Of a DNA stretch of 64,000 bases, positions 1 to 6,485 are shown piece after piece (the first letter of the stretch is position 1; each line of letters begins with the position of its first letter). The notes under the pieces were generated by a model. The model worked only from the letters and a program-made list of their open reading frames with translations, was not told the DNA's origin and made no database searches. Origin of the DNA: Clostridiaceae bacterium (GTDB lineage Bacteria > Bacillota > Clostridia > Lachnospirales > Lachnospiraceae); contig CABJBA010000007.1 in NCBI GenBank assembly GCA_902363735.1, forward strand, positions 62,001-126,000. The letters run 5' to 3'. The position numbers and the translations under genes were made by a program.

Positions 1-828
1 AGGCTCTTCTCGGCTCTGATTGACAAAACTCCCGGAGTCTTCCTGTTTCGGCTGAGTAGGTGGAGTGACCTTCTTTTCTTCCGTGGTCGGAATTCCGACC
101 GGCGAACTTTCTATGATGTGGCGAATTGCTCCATATTCAAACGGAACTTCATCAGGAAGGCCGTACCGGTTCTTGGCATCCCAACAGGAGTGATGGGTGG
201 TGTACATGACACGCCTGCCTCCCTGAGCTTTGTTCTTTCCTTTCTGAGCACCCTGTCCATCTACATTGACCACCATAGTCTTGTAGTTACAGAACAGGAC
301 CATATCCGCCCATTCCTTCACCATAGGGGCTACACCCTTGCTTAATTTCATTTCCCAACGGTCATATGCCCCCAACTCATCCGGCTGCTCAAACTTCCTC
401 ATTTTTGCATGGGCTGTAAGAATCACATTGATTCTAGCCTTTACCACATCGGTAAGGAGATTTAAAAGCTTTCCAAACTCTTCCTGAATGTATGTATAGC
501 CTTTTCCGTAACCAAACTCCTCAATGCTGCTTTTCTGATTCTTGTTGCAAACACTGGTAATGCAGAGCATTTCTGCCCAGTCCGCAGTATCAATAATTAA
601 TGTCTTGCAGACATTTGGCGTCTTAATTACCTCTGCAACTTGCTCTAAAATCATGGTCCAACTGCTGGGCTCAGGAAATCTTGCGACATCCATATCTTTA
701 GTACTTCCCTCGGTATCAATAAATACCGGATCCGGGAATTGTGCAGCAAATGTTGATTTGCCGATTCCCTCGGGGCCATACGCAACAATCTTTTTCGCCC
801 CCGGTAATTTCCCTCTGACTATCTGCAT
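1..828 (-). CDS. Phage AAA-type ATPase, probable Sak4-like annealing protein (3' end cut by the window edge)
   Basis: The reading frame starts at 828 and is still open at position 1, so about 276 residues are visible. The start reads MQIVRGKLPGAKKIVAYG, followed by a Walker A motif GPEGIGKST, then a Walker-B-like LIIDTADWAEM and a sensor-like VILTAHAKM. This is the layout of the phage nucleotide-binding protein family (Pfam AAA_24), of which some members (Sak4) act as RecA-like single-strand annealing proteins together with a phage SSB. Its start overlaps the stop of the upstream gene by one base (TAATG), so the two are translationally coupled. The neighbouring SMC-like ATPase and SSB-like genes support a phage recombination role. 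The exact activity is inferred from family and context; the C-terminus is not visible. Confidence 0.82.
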   Translation of the reverse strand, partial: MQIVRGKLPGAKKIVAYGPEGIGKSTFAAQFPDPVFIDTEGSTKDMDVARFPEPSSWTMILEQVAEVIKTPNVCKTLIIDTADWAEMLCITSVCNKNQKSSIEEFGYGKGYTYIQEEFGKLLNLLTDVVKARINVILTAHAKMRKFEQPDELGAYDRWEMKLSKGVAPMVKEWADMVLFCNYKTMVVNVDGQGAQKGKNKAQGGRRVMYTTHHSCWDAKNRYGLPDEVPFEYGAIRHIIESSPVGIPTTEEKKVTPPTQPKQEDSGSFVNQSREEP

Positions 829-2102
829 TAAAATACTCCTTTCTGCCAGCCTGTTTTCTTATCTTCTATAAGCGGATGCTCTTGGCCTGCCACATATCCG
901 TCTTCTATGACGATTGAGCACTCCTTTCCAGTACTGACCCTGGTGGCAATGGCCTGCAGACCCTCAGATTCCAACCAATCCCCAAACTCCTTAAGCACTT
1001 CCATATCCATCTGCTCCAACTTATCAAGAAGAACAAAACCGCACTCCGGATTCAACTTCCGGACAATGGCAGTGGATACTTTCAGCCGATCAGAGCCGGA
1101 CATGTTGTCCCATTGCTGGCCCTTGTAAACCAGTTCCCCATCTTTTATAGAAAGGTCTGGAAGGGGAAGCTTTGCTGTTTTAAGTAATTCACTCTTTGCA
1201 TTACGGGCATCATCAAGCTGCTTTGAGAGTTGGTCACACTGCCTGCGGTACTCCCTGGCATCGTCTTCGGCCTTTTCTTTATCAAGATTAGCCCGAACCT
1301 TCCGATTGATCTCTTCAATATCAGAAATGTTCCGTTCCAGTTCTGCTGTGGAGCGATCTTCCAAGTCCTTGGCGTTCATTCTGGCAATGGAAAGATCAGC
1401 CCGGACAGCTTCCTGCTTCTTTAACAAATCCTGAATCTGCTCCATAAGTCTCTGGTCTTCCTGTTCCAGTTGGTGGAGTCGTTCCCGTTTTCTCTGATTC
1501 TCCCCATTCTGTGCCAGAATGTCCTGCTGTCTCTTAATGAGCTCCGAAGCAGATACTAAATCCACTGGCGCATCATTATAAATTGGCTGCTCTTTGGCAT
1601 ATTTCTCTTTCTGATCGGCAATACGCCCAATGGTAAGCCGCTCGTTATACTTCTCCTGCTCCTCCCGTTCCAGAGTCAGGAGCTTGTCCCCTACCCCAAT
1701 GATCTTAAGCAGGATCTGAGCCTTTTCCTTGGAACCGGACTCCATGAACTTGGGAAGGTTCAGGGCAAACTGCTCCACAAAGTCATTAAGAAGCTGCTGG
1801 CCTCCCTTCTCTCCGTTCGGATCAGTGACCTTCAGGGCGCTGTTCTTACCCTTTCTCTCAACCACAAGACCATTGCTCATAGTTATCTTAAGGTTTGGGG
1901 GAATGACGGACTGCTTTCTCTGAGCCTGTGATGGGCGGTACTTGTCCCCGCCCAGTACCCAGGCAATGGAATCCAGTACAGAGGTTTTCCCCTGATTATT
2001 GCGCCCTCCGATGATGGTCAGGCCGTTGGCTGATGGTTCAAGTTTCACGGCCTTAATGCGTTTTACATTCTCAATTTCAAGCTGATTGATTTTCATAGAC
2101 AT
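828..2102 (-). CDS. Phage SMC/RecF-like AAA ATPase with coiled coil
   Basis: The protein has 424 residues. It opens with an SMC/RecF-type N-terminal lobe (residues 1-60) containing the Walker A GRNNQGKTS at 33-41, followed by a long charged, Lys/Glu-rich segment (about 125-290) expected to form an antiparallel coiled coil. The C-terminal lobe has a signature-like NMSGSDRLKVS and a Walker-B region GFVLLDKLEQMD. This is the compact architecture of phage-encoded Rad50/SbcC-like ATPases found in recombination modules of Firmicute phages. It has no visible nuclease domain and no nuclease neighbour in the window. A start at 2102 has a GGGAG-type ribosome binding site; a start two codons downstream is also possible. 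Function in phage DNA repair or recombination is inferred. Confidence 0.82.
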   Translation of the reverse strand: MSMKINQLEIENVKRIKAVKLEPSANGLTIIGGRNNQGKTSVLDSIAWVLGGDKYRPSQAQRKQSVIPPNLKITMSNGLVVERKGKNSALKVTDPNGEKGGQQLLNDFVEQFALNLPKFMESGSKEKAQILLKIIGVGDKLLTLEREEQEKYNERLTIGRIADQKEKYAKEQPIYNDAPVDLVSASELIKRQQDILAQNGENQRKRERLHQLEQEDQRLMEQIQDLLKKQEAVRADLSIARMNAKDLEDRSTAELERNISDIEEINRKVRANLDKEKAEDDAREYRRQCDQLSKQLDDARNAKSELLKTAKLPLPDLSIKDGELVYKGQQWDNMSGSDRLKVSTAIVRKLNPECGFVLLDKLEQMDMEVLKEFGDWLESEGLQAIATRVSTGKECSIVIEDGYVAGQEHPLIEDKKTGWQKGVF

Positions 2103-2125
2103 TACTGCTTTTCTCCCTTCTTTTT

Positions 2126-2755
2126 TTATTCCAGAATCAGTTCAATTTTAGAAACAGAAACCTCGTAAGCGATCCGGGACTCCAATGTTTCATCTTTCAG
2201 GCGCTTTAAGTATTCACGGCTCTGTATTCGGCCAGCAATTTCAACGGCATCGCTTACTACACAATCTGCAGCATACCTGGCGTTACGTCCCCAGACAATG
2301 CACGGTATGTAATCTGACTTATTATAAGGACGGTTCACGGCAATAAGCAGGTCCGCTATTTCCCTTCCTAAAGGAGTCTCCCGGAACACAGGAGCCTTGC
2401 ATACAAATCCTTTTAAAGCAACACTGTTTGAGTTCCTGGCGTCAACCAGATCGGATCTTAAGAAAAGAATTTCTCCAGCAAATACATATAAAGCTAAGCG
2501 ATTTCTTCCGCTCTCTGATTTGTTGAAAGAACGATACTGACCATTAACCTGGATAGTACGGCCGTTGTAGTTCCGGCTTACATCAAGCAACCGATCTGAT
2601 ACCATTACCGGAATGGTGTCCACCTGATCGCTGAGCCTTTTAACAGCCAGATCAATCATATAAAACCCTTCGCCAAAAGCCTCATGGTTAAAAGTAAAAT
2701 CGGATACCACTTCCCCGACTAACGCAACTGTATTATTGACAATTCTTGTATTCAT
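2126..2755 (-). CDS. Single-stranded-DNA-binding-like protein with two OB-fold halves
   Basis: The product has 209 residues. The first half begins MNTRIVNNTVALVGEVVSD and carries the strand pattern of an SSB-type OB fold, with IPVMVSDRL where SSB has its conserved strand. The second half (from about residue 105) repeats the pattern: NSVALKGFVCKAPVFRETP, then ADLLIAVNRPYNKSDYIPC, which closely resembles the canonical SSB strand series. Two OB folds in tandem and no acidic Gly-rich C-terminal tail distinguish it from housekeeping SSB. Its place between an SMC-like ATPase and small phage genes suggests it coats phage single-stranded DNA for the annealing ATPase. The ribosome binding site is AGGAAATC just upstream of the ATG. 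Confidence 0.78.
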   Translation of the reverse strand: MNTRIVNNTVALVGEVVSDFTFNHEAFGEGFYMIDLAVKRLSDQVDTIPVMVSDRLLDVSRNYNGRTIQVNGQYRSFNKSESGRNRLALYVFAGEILFLRSDLVDARNSNSVALKGFVCKAPVFRETPLGREIADLLIAVNRPYNKSDYIPCIVWGRNARYAADCVVSDAVEIAGRIQSREYLKRLKDETLESRIAYEVSVSKIELILE

Positions 2756-2806
2756 CTTGATTTCCTCCTACGAATCCCTTATACTAAGGGTGAATATATT
2801 TTCGTG

Positions 2807-3100
2807 TTACCTTGATTCCCTGGGAGTTGCTGCTCCTGGGGTTTCTTCATCCTCATCATCCTCAATCCAATCCCAGAATTCGCATTCGTCGGCGGGATAA
2901 ATGTTGTCTGTACTGTTTAGACCGGACGTAGCAACATTTTCTGATCCAAAGATATCCATCAGCAGTACCGCTATATCATCAGAGCTGCGATTTTCACCAA
3001 TCCGATCAAGGGCATCGCTTACTTGATCTTCGCTTTCGCACTCTATTTCAAACTCAACATCTGCATATAGCTTTTCACGCATACTAAATTTTACTTTCAT
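2807..3100 (-). CDS. Small acidic phage protein of unknown function
   Basis: The gene encodes 97 residues with a strong AGGAGGTG ribosome binding site. The N-terminal half looks like a beta-alpha-beta element (MKVKFSMREKLYADVEFEIE) and the C-terminal part is very acidic (EFWDWIEDDEDEE). I do not recognise the family with confidence. It sits at the head of the phage early gene string and overlaps no other gene. The ribosome binding site lies inside the 3' end of the preceding small ORF, so translation of the two is probably coupled. Confidence 0.6.
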   Translation of the reverse strand: MKVKFSMREKLYADVEFEIECESEDQVSDALDRIGENRSSDDIAVLLMDIFGSENVATSGLNSTDNIYPADECEFWDWIEDDEDEETPGAATPRESR

Positions 3101-3107
3101 GATTCCT

Positions 3108-3224
3108 TCACCTCCTCACGGTTAGAATGATTACCCAATAAATTGCCCAAACTGAAATGGCTGCAAACCAGTCCTTTCGCCAGATCAAGGCTATCGGAAT
3201 TGCCATCATTAGATGCAGATGCAT
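3108..3224 (-). CDS. Small hydrophobic phage peptide (38 residues)
   Basis: This frame is preceded by a clear AGAGGAG ribosome binding site and encodes 38 residues with a single hydrophobic segment (AISVWAIYWVIILTV), so it is probably a membrane peptide. Its end overlaps the ribosome binding site of the next gene, as is usual in tightly packed phage early regions. Function is unknown. Confidence 0.5.
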   Translation of the reverse strand: MHLHLMMAIPIALIWRKDWFAAISVWAIYWVIILTVRR

Positions 3225-3236
3225 GTGTATCTCCTC

Positions 3237-3368
3237 TCACAAAATTACTGCCAGAGCTGACAATAAGGCTACAATGACTACACCTTCAGCAATTGCAATG
3301 ACTTTATAACGCTTGTAATCGTCATAGGCAATACGAAAACATATCCGCCACAACCTTCCTCTATCCAT
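3237..3368 (-). CDS. Small phage membrane peptide (43 residues)
   Basis: The frame starts MDRGRLWRICFRIAYDDYK after a GAGAGGAG ribosome binding site and ends in a hydrophobic helix (EGVVIVALLSALAVIL). A basic N-terminal half followed by a C-terminal membrane anchor suggests an Nin-Cout tail-anchored peptide. It stops 13 bases before the next small gene. Function is unknown. Confidence 0.5.
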   Translation of the reverse strand: MDRGRLWRICFRIAYDDYKRYKVIAIAEGVVIVALLSALAVIL

Positions 3369-3416
3369 ATTTCTTTCTCCTCTCTCAAAGTTTAGGCTTG
3401 TCCAACATTCCCGGCC

Positions 3417-3584
3417 TCAGCCGGTTTCCTCTTTGCGGAAATGTGCCGCCCTTAACGCAGGGTAAGCTATCTCTCCAAGTCTCTTTTTGCTGGCCTCAAT
3501 CTCTTCAGGTGTTGTATCTTTACAGTAATCATCGTGAAAAATAAAAGTAGTTTCTCCTCGTTTTATTTCCTTTACTACAGCCAC
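3417..3584 (-). CDS. Small phage early protein (55 residues, GTG start)
   Basis: The frame uses a GTG start preceded by AAAGGGGTGG and encodes 55 soluble, charged residues (AVVKEIKRGETTFIFHDDY then a Lys/Arg/Glu-rich helix). It lies in line with the other leftward early genes. No family recognised. Confidence 0.5.
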   Translation of the reverse strand: MAVVKEIKRGETTFIFHDDYCKDTTPEEIEASKKRLGEIAYPALRAAHFRKEETG

Positions 3585-3861
3585 GATACCACCCCTTTCT
3601 AACTGATTTTATGTAACACGGTTTGTACACCTTTACTGATTTTTAACTTATAGTCTTTACAACGGGTAACGCCGGCTACGATCAGGACAGCAAGGTCGGC
3701 TTTGACAGGACTTACATGATCGTCCCGTAACCATATCAAGCTTTATATCTACTGCATATTTCATATATATCCTAAATCCTTTCTTGTAATATTTCCCAAT
3801 TCTCCTTATACTGTAAGTACCAGACCACCACCTGGAATACATATGAGAGAAGGTTTTACTA
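3585..3861. other. Gap with only very short or unconvincing frames
   Basis: No convincing gene is seen here. On the minus strand one frame encodes a Cys-rich 35-residue tail (MKYAVDIKLDMVTGRSCKSC onward, 3657-3764) behind a weak GGATATAT site. Another frame, open without a start, reads FQVVVWYLQYKENWEILQER, which looks like real protein sequence. Together these suggest a decayed small phage gene with a frameshift rather than an intact one. Confidence 0.35.
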
Positions 3862-4227
3862 TTGTCATCGCTTCGCTCCTTTCTATATCCTAACTCGCCC
3901 CCAAGCATATCAAGAATCAAAATTACTCCGGATGAAGTGAAAATGTTTCAAGAGGCTTGCGTAAGTGACGCTGCTCAAATCAATAGGCATTTGGATACAA
4001 AATTTGACGATTTATCCGAAAATTTTGAACATCAAATATCTGCTATAGAAGACATTGCCCAAAATACCCAAAAACAAGCTGAATCAATTTCTTAACAAGT
4101 AGATGTGCTGCGTGAACAGTTAGCCTTTGCAAAGTCCGAAGCTGAATCAGCAAAAAGAGATGCTTTATTCGCAAAAGTCACTTCAATCATTGCAATAATT
4201 ATAAGTATTGTTACTATTATGAATTAA
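3862..4227 (+). pseudogene. Interrupted coiled-coil plus membrane-anchor phage protein
   Basis: The frame reads ITPDEVKMFQEACVSDAAQI, continues as a long amphipathic helix (FEHQISAIEDIAQNTQKQAE) and meets a TAA at 4093-4095. The same frame then continues coding without another stop as QVDVLREQLAFAKSEAESAK followed by a hydrophobic anchor (VTSIIAIIISIVTIM) and a final TAA at 4225-4227. The heptad register and sense carry straight through the stop, so a single nonsense change, probably at a Gln codon, has cut off the transmembrane anchor. The 5' end also looks eroded: only a TTG at 3862 is available and the preceding residues are low-complexity. Similar phage proteins are coiled coils with C-terminal anchors of unknown role. 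Confidence 0.6.
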
Positions 4228-4384
4228 GCATTATTCGAACGATCAATGCTATAATACTTAAAATCAAAGCCGCCACTGAAAGCCACTTGGATTGACGGCA
4301 TTTTTTTCGTGCAATCGAATAGTTTCTTTTCATTTCTTCTAAGTCTCTTTTGTCTTGCTCTAATTTCTTTTCCCAGCCCTTCAC
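4217..4384 (-). CDS. Small coiled-coil protein with C-terminal membrane helix (55 residues)
   Basis: A GTG start preceded by GGGAGGTG gives MKGWEKKLEQDKRDLEEMKR, a basic/acidic helix, followed by a hydrophobic helix (WLSVAALILSIIALIVRIML). A longer frame on the same strand in another register (4224-4412) has no such domain logic, so this frame is preferred. Its 3' end overlaps by 11 bases the end of the oppositely oriented coiled-coil/anchor pseudogene, so the two are convergent. The protein has the same plan (helix, then C-terminal anchor) as that pseudogene. Function is unknown. Confidence 0.62.
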   Translation of the reverse strand: MKGWEKKLEQDKRDLEEMKRNYSIARKKCRQSKWLSVAALILSIIALIVRIMLNS

Positions 4385-4431
4385 CTCTCTCACCTCCCAT
4401 CTGATTTGCCACCTGCCACTAAAGCGCTTTT

Positions 4432-4447
4432 GTTTAGTTTTCTAAAC
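4432..4447. promoter_or_regulatory. Operator-like palindrome 1 of the phage switch
   Basis: The 16-base sequence GTTTAGTTTTCTAAAC is an inverted repeat (GTTTAG/CTAAAC). It lies across the stop codon of the Cro-like gene and is identical to the copy at 4676-4691, so it is probably a repressor-binding site downstream of cro. Confidence 0.6.
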
Positions 4448-4657
4448 TTTTTCAGCAAAAAAATATATAGGTATGTCACTTTTGTTGAGGCCAAGTACAT
4501 CACATGCGGAATTAATTTCATTTTGCGTAAAATCCAATTTCCCAGTTAACCTCTGGCTCAAAGAAACCCTTCCTATGTTGATGGCTTCTGCAAAAGCGTC
4601 CTGTGTTCCAAACACTTCTTTTATCTTGCCTCTAAGCTTGCTATAATCACATGCCAT
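4442..4657 (-). CDS. Cro-like phage regulator (DUF739-type helix-turn-helix)
   Basis: The 71-residue product MACDYSKLRGKIKEVFGTQD onward matches the DUF739 group of small phage HTH proteins: AFAEAINIGRVSLSQRLTGK forms the helix-turn-helix, followed by a dimerising helix and the ending IPIYFFAEKV. It is transcribed leftwards from a near-consensus promoter (4703-4731) divergent from the CI-like repressor gene and is flanked by two identical palindromic operator sites. By position and size it should act as the Cro-type regulator that opens the lytic path. The ribosome binding site AGAGGAGGAG is strong. Confidence 0.85.
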   Translation of the reverse strand: MACDYSKLRGKIKEVFGTQDAFAEAINIGRVSLSQRLTGKLDFTQNEINSACDVLGLNKSDIPIYFFAEKV

Positions 4658-4675
4658 TTACACTCCTCCTCTCTT

Positions 4676-4691
4676 GTTTAGTTTTCTAAAC
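4676..4691. promoter_or_regulatory. Operator-like palindrome 2
   Basis: This is an exact second copy of GTTTAGTTTTCTAAAC. It lies between the leftward promoter's -10 box and the cro ribosome binding site, where a bound repressor would block transcription initiation or clearance. Confidence 0.65.
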
Positions 4692-4702
4692 TTTATAATC
4701 TT

Positions 4703-4731
4703 ATAATACTATGCACGCGTACCTTTGTCAA
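4703..4731 (-). promoter_or_regulatory. Leftward early (cro) promoter
   Basis: On the minus strand TTGACA (4726-4731) and TATTAT (4703-4708) are separated by exactly 17 bases. Operator-like sites lie on both sides (4676-4691 and 4739-4754). Confidence 0.75.
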
Positions 4732-4738
4732 GTGTTTT

Positions 4739-4754
4739 GTTTAGTTTTCAAAAC
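4739..4754. promoter_or_regulatory. Operator-like palindrome 3 (variant)
   Basis: GTTTAGTTTTCAAAAC differs by one base from the two exact copies. It lies just upstream of the leftward -35 box, within the divergent switch region. Confidence 0.55.
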
Positions 4755-4780
4755 CAAATTATGATTTAATCAATTATAAT

Positions 4781-4796
4781 GTTGCGTTTTCTGAAC
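4781..4796. promoter_or_regulatory. Operator-like palindrome 4 (diverged)
   Basis: GTTGCGTTTTCTGAAC keeps the GTT...TTTTCT.AAC frame of the other sites. It covers the -35 box of the rightward repressor promoter, consistent with weak autoregulation. Confidence 0.45.
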
Positions 4797-4810
4797 AATC
4801 ATGGTATTAT
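4782..4810 (+). promoter_or_regulatory. Rightward repressor promoter
   Basis: TTGCGT (4782-4787) and TATTAT (4805-4810) are 17 bases apart and precede an AAAGGAGGG ribosome binding site and the repressor start at 4833. The weak -35 overlaps operator-like site 4. Confidence 0.6.
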
Positions 4811-4832
4811 ATGAATAGCAAAGGAGGGTTCT

Positions 4833-5357
4833 ATGAAGTCTATATCTGAAAGAATTGTTGAGGGGTTGTCTATTAGGAATATGAAGCAAGTTGATATAAT
4901 AGAAGCGACCGGAATAAACAAAGGAGCTTTAAGTTCTTATATCTCTGGAAAATACGAACCAAAGCAAACCAATATTTACAAAATTGCAAAAGCTTTAGAT
5001 GTCAATGAAGCCTGGCTAATGGGGCATGATGTGCCGATGGAACGTAAAACAAAGGATTGCGGCCACCAATCCTCTGCAGCTAGTGCAGCCCCTAGTCTCT
5101 CTCTGTCAGAACAAACCCTCCTACATAAATACCGATTAATAGATAATAAAGGTAAACATACTGTAGATACAGTTCTTGAGATGGAGTATAATCGCTGTAA
5201 GACCGCCGACTCCCCTAAAGTAGTTGAGCTAAATTCAGAAAGAGATAAGTCACACCTGATTCCCGATGCTGCCCATAGACGCACGGATGTTGAGGTGACT
5301 GATGAAATGCGAAAGCACGATGATGATTTAATGAAAAATGATGATTTATGGAAGTAG
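4833..5357 (+). CDS. CI-like phage repressor (XRE-family HTH)
   Basis: The product has 174 residues. Residues 1-65 form an XRE helix-turn-helix (RNMKQVDIIEATGINKGALS, then SYISGKYEPKQTNIYKIAKA) with the typical MGHDVPM end. The rest is a polar, poorly conserved tail without the Ser/Lys catalytic dyad of a LexA-type self-cleaving domain. Such single-domain repressors are usually inactivated by a partner ImmA-type peptidase, which is exactly what the next gene encodes, 10 bases downstream. The gene starts behind a strong ribosome binding site and is divergent from the Cro-like gene. Role in maintaining lysogeny is inferred from this arrangement. Confidence 0.86.
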   Translation: MKSISERIVEGLSIRNMKQVDIIEATGINKGALSSYISGKYEPKQTNIYKIAKALDVNEAWLMGHDVPMERKTKDCGHQSSAASAAPSLSLSEQTLLHKYRLIDNKGKHTVDTVLEMEYNRCKTADSPKVVELNSERDKSHLIPDAAHRRTDVEVTDEMRKHDDDLMKNDDLWK

Positions 5358-5367
5358 GGGATAACTA

Positions 5368-5838
5368 TTGAGTTATGAAGAGTTACTGATGGAGGCCGAC
5401 AGCCAAGGGTTGTTGGTAAGGGAATTAAATTTACAATATGCTGATGGCCGTTCATATGGAAAGAGAATTGCAATCCGCCGGGATATCCCAACACTTAGAC
5501 AAAAGGCTGATGTTTTAGCCGAAGAAATGGGCCACTACTACACTTCCGTAGGCCGCATCGTTGAGCAAGACACTGTTGAAAGTATAAAGCAGGAACGGGC
5601 TGCCCGCTTATGGGGATACAATAAGAGAATAGGCCTTATAGGCATAATAGAAGCATTTAAAGCTCATTGTGAAAACCTGTATGATATAGCAGAGTATTTA
5701 GATGTATCTGAAGATTCTTTAGCCGAAGCCCTTGAATATTATCGTCAGATTCATGGAGTTGGAGTTATGGTACAAAATTACTTTTTGCAATTTGAGCCAC
5801 ACCTACGAGTACATACAATGATTTCAGTGGAGTATTAA
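5368..5838 (+). CDS. ImmA/IrrE-family metallopeptidase-like protein
   Basis: The 156-residue protein begins at a TTG (SYEELLMEADSQGLLVREL) behind AGGGGATAAC. The metal-binding region reads LAEEMGHYYTS at about residues 49-59: the usual HExxH of ImmA/IrrE is changed so that Glu replaces the first His, a variant common in short phage members of this family. A downstream ARLWGYNKRIGL helix and an HTH-like EYLDVSEDSLAEALEYYRQ complete the fold. In ICEBs1 and phi105-type systems ImmA cleaves the cognate repressor to trigger induction. Here the adjacent CI-like repressor is the presumed substrate. Whether this variant site is catalytically active is uncertain. Confidence 0.8.
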   Translation: MSYEELLMEADSQGLLVRELNLQYADGRSYGKRIAIRRDIPTLRQKADVLAEEMGHYYTSVGRIVEQDTVESIKQERAARLWGYNKRIGLIGIIEAFKAHCENLYDIAEYLDVSEDSLAEALEYYRQIHGVGVMVQNYFLQFEPHLRVHTMISVEY

Positions 5839-5893
5839 GTTTAAAATAGCCTATGGCTTTTTAATAAAAAACCAAAGAGAAAGAGGGAATGAG

Positions 5894-6403
5894 ATGAAAA
5901 AGACAAAATTAATAATCGCAACTATTGCTTTGACTGCATTAATGAGTTCAGCAGCTCTAGCCGCTGAGTGGAAACAAGATACAAAAGGCTGGTGGTATCA
6001 AAATGATAATGGTAGTTTTACCACAAGTGATTGGCAGATTATCGACGGAAAAACCTATCTATTTGATGCTAGTGGATATATGCGCACCGGGTGGATACAC
6101 ACGATCAACGGAAAGTGGTATTATCTTAACCCCACCGGAGAAATGAGATACGCAGACTTAATAGATAATGGCATAACCTATCATTTCGATTCAAGCGGTT
6201 TTTGTACAAATCCCAATGGGGATAATGGTTTCAGTAGTGACTACCAGTCCATTTTAGATCAGGAGAGACTTGAGGCAGAAAAACGACTTTTGGATCAGGC
6301 GCCTTCTGACAAAAATAGTTATGAAGAAACTACAGTTTATGAACGTGATATAAGTCCCCAGCCCATTAAAGACAGATACTCACTTTCAGATATGCAATTT
6401 TAA
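5894..6403 (+). CDS. Secreted cell-wall-binding-repeat protein carried by the prophage
   Basis: A signal peptide (MKKTKLIIATIALTALMSSA, cleavage after ALAA) is followed by aromatic Gly-rich repeats of the choline-binding/cell-wall-binding type: GWWYQNDNGSFTTSDWQIID, KTYLFDASGYMRTGW and KWYYLNPTGEMRYADLIDN, covering about residues 24-110. The remaining C-terminal 60 residues are polar and charged with no recognisable catalytic domain. The protein should be exported and bound non-covalently to wall polymers. It lies between the ImmA-like gene and the Ltp-domain gene inside the lysogeny block, in the position of a lysogenic-conversion cargo gene. A surface role such as masking a phage receptor is possible but not shown. 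Confidence 0.78.
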   Translation: MKKTKLIIATIALTALMSSAALAAEWKQDTKGWWYQNDNGSFTTSDWQIIDGKTYLFDASGYMRTGWIHTINGKWYYLNPTGEMRYADLIDNGITYHFDSSGFCTNPNGDNGFSSDYQSILDQERLEAEKRLLDQAPSDKNSYEETTVYERDISPQPIKDRYSLSDMQF

Positions 6404-6485
6404 TTTTACTCCATAAATACATGAATAGTTCTATATGATGAGAAAAAGAAAATAATATCTTCATTACGACAAATGAAAAGAGGAA

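Noticed and set aside
4224..4412. 62-residue leftward frame beginning MANQMGGERGEGLG
   Set aside because: The same DNA in another frame encodes a coherent helix-plus-anchor protein with a proper ribosome binding site; this frame translates that site itself.
4976..5494. Long leftward frame opposite the repressor and ImmA-like genes
   Set aside because: It is antisense to two well-supported genes, has no ribosome binding site and no recognisable domain.
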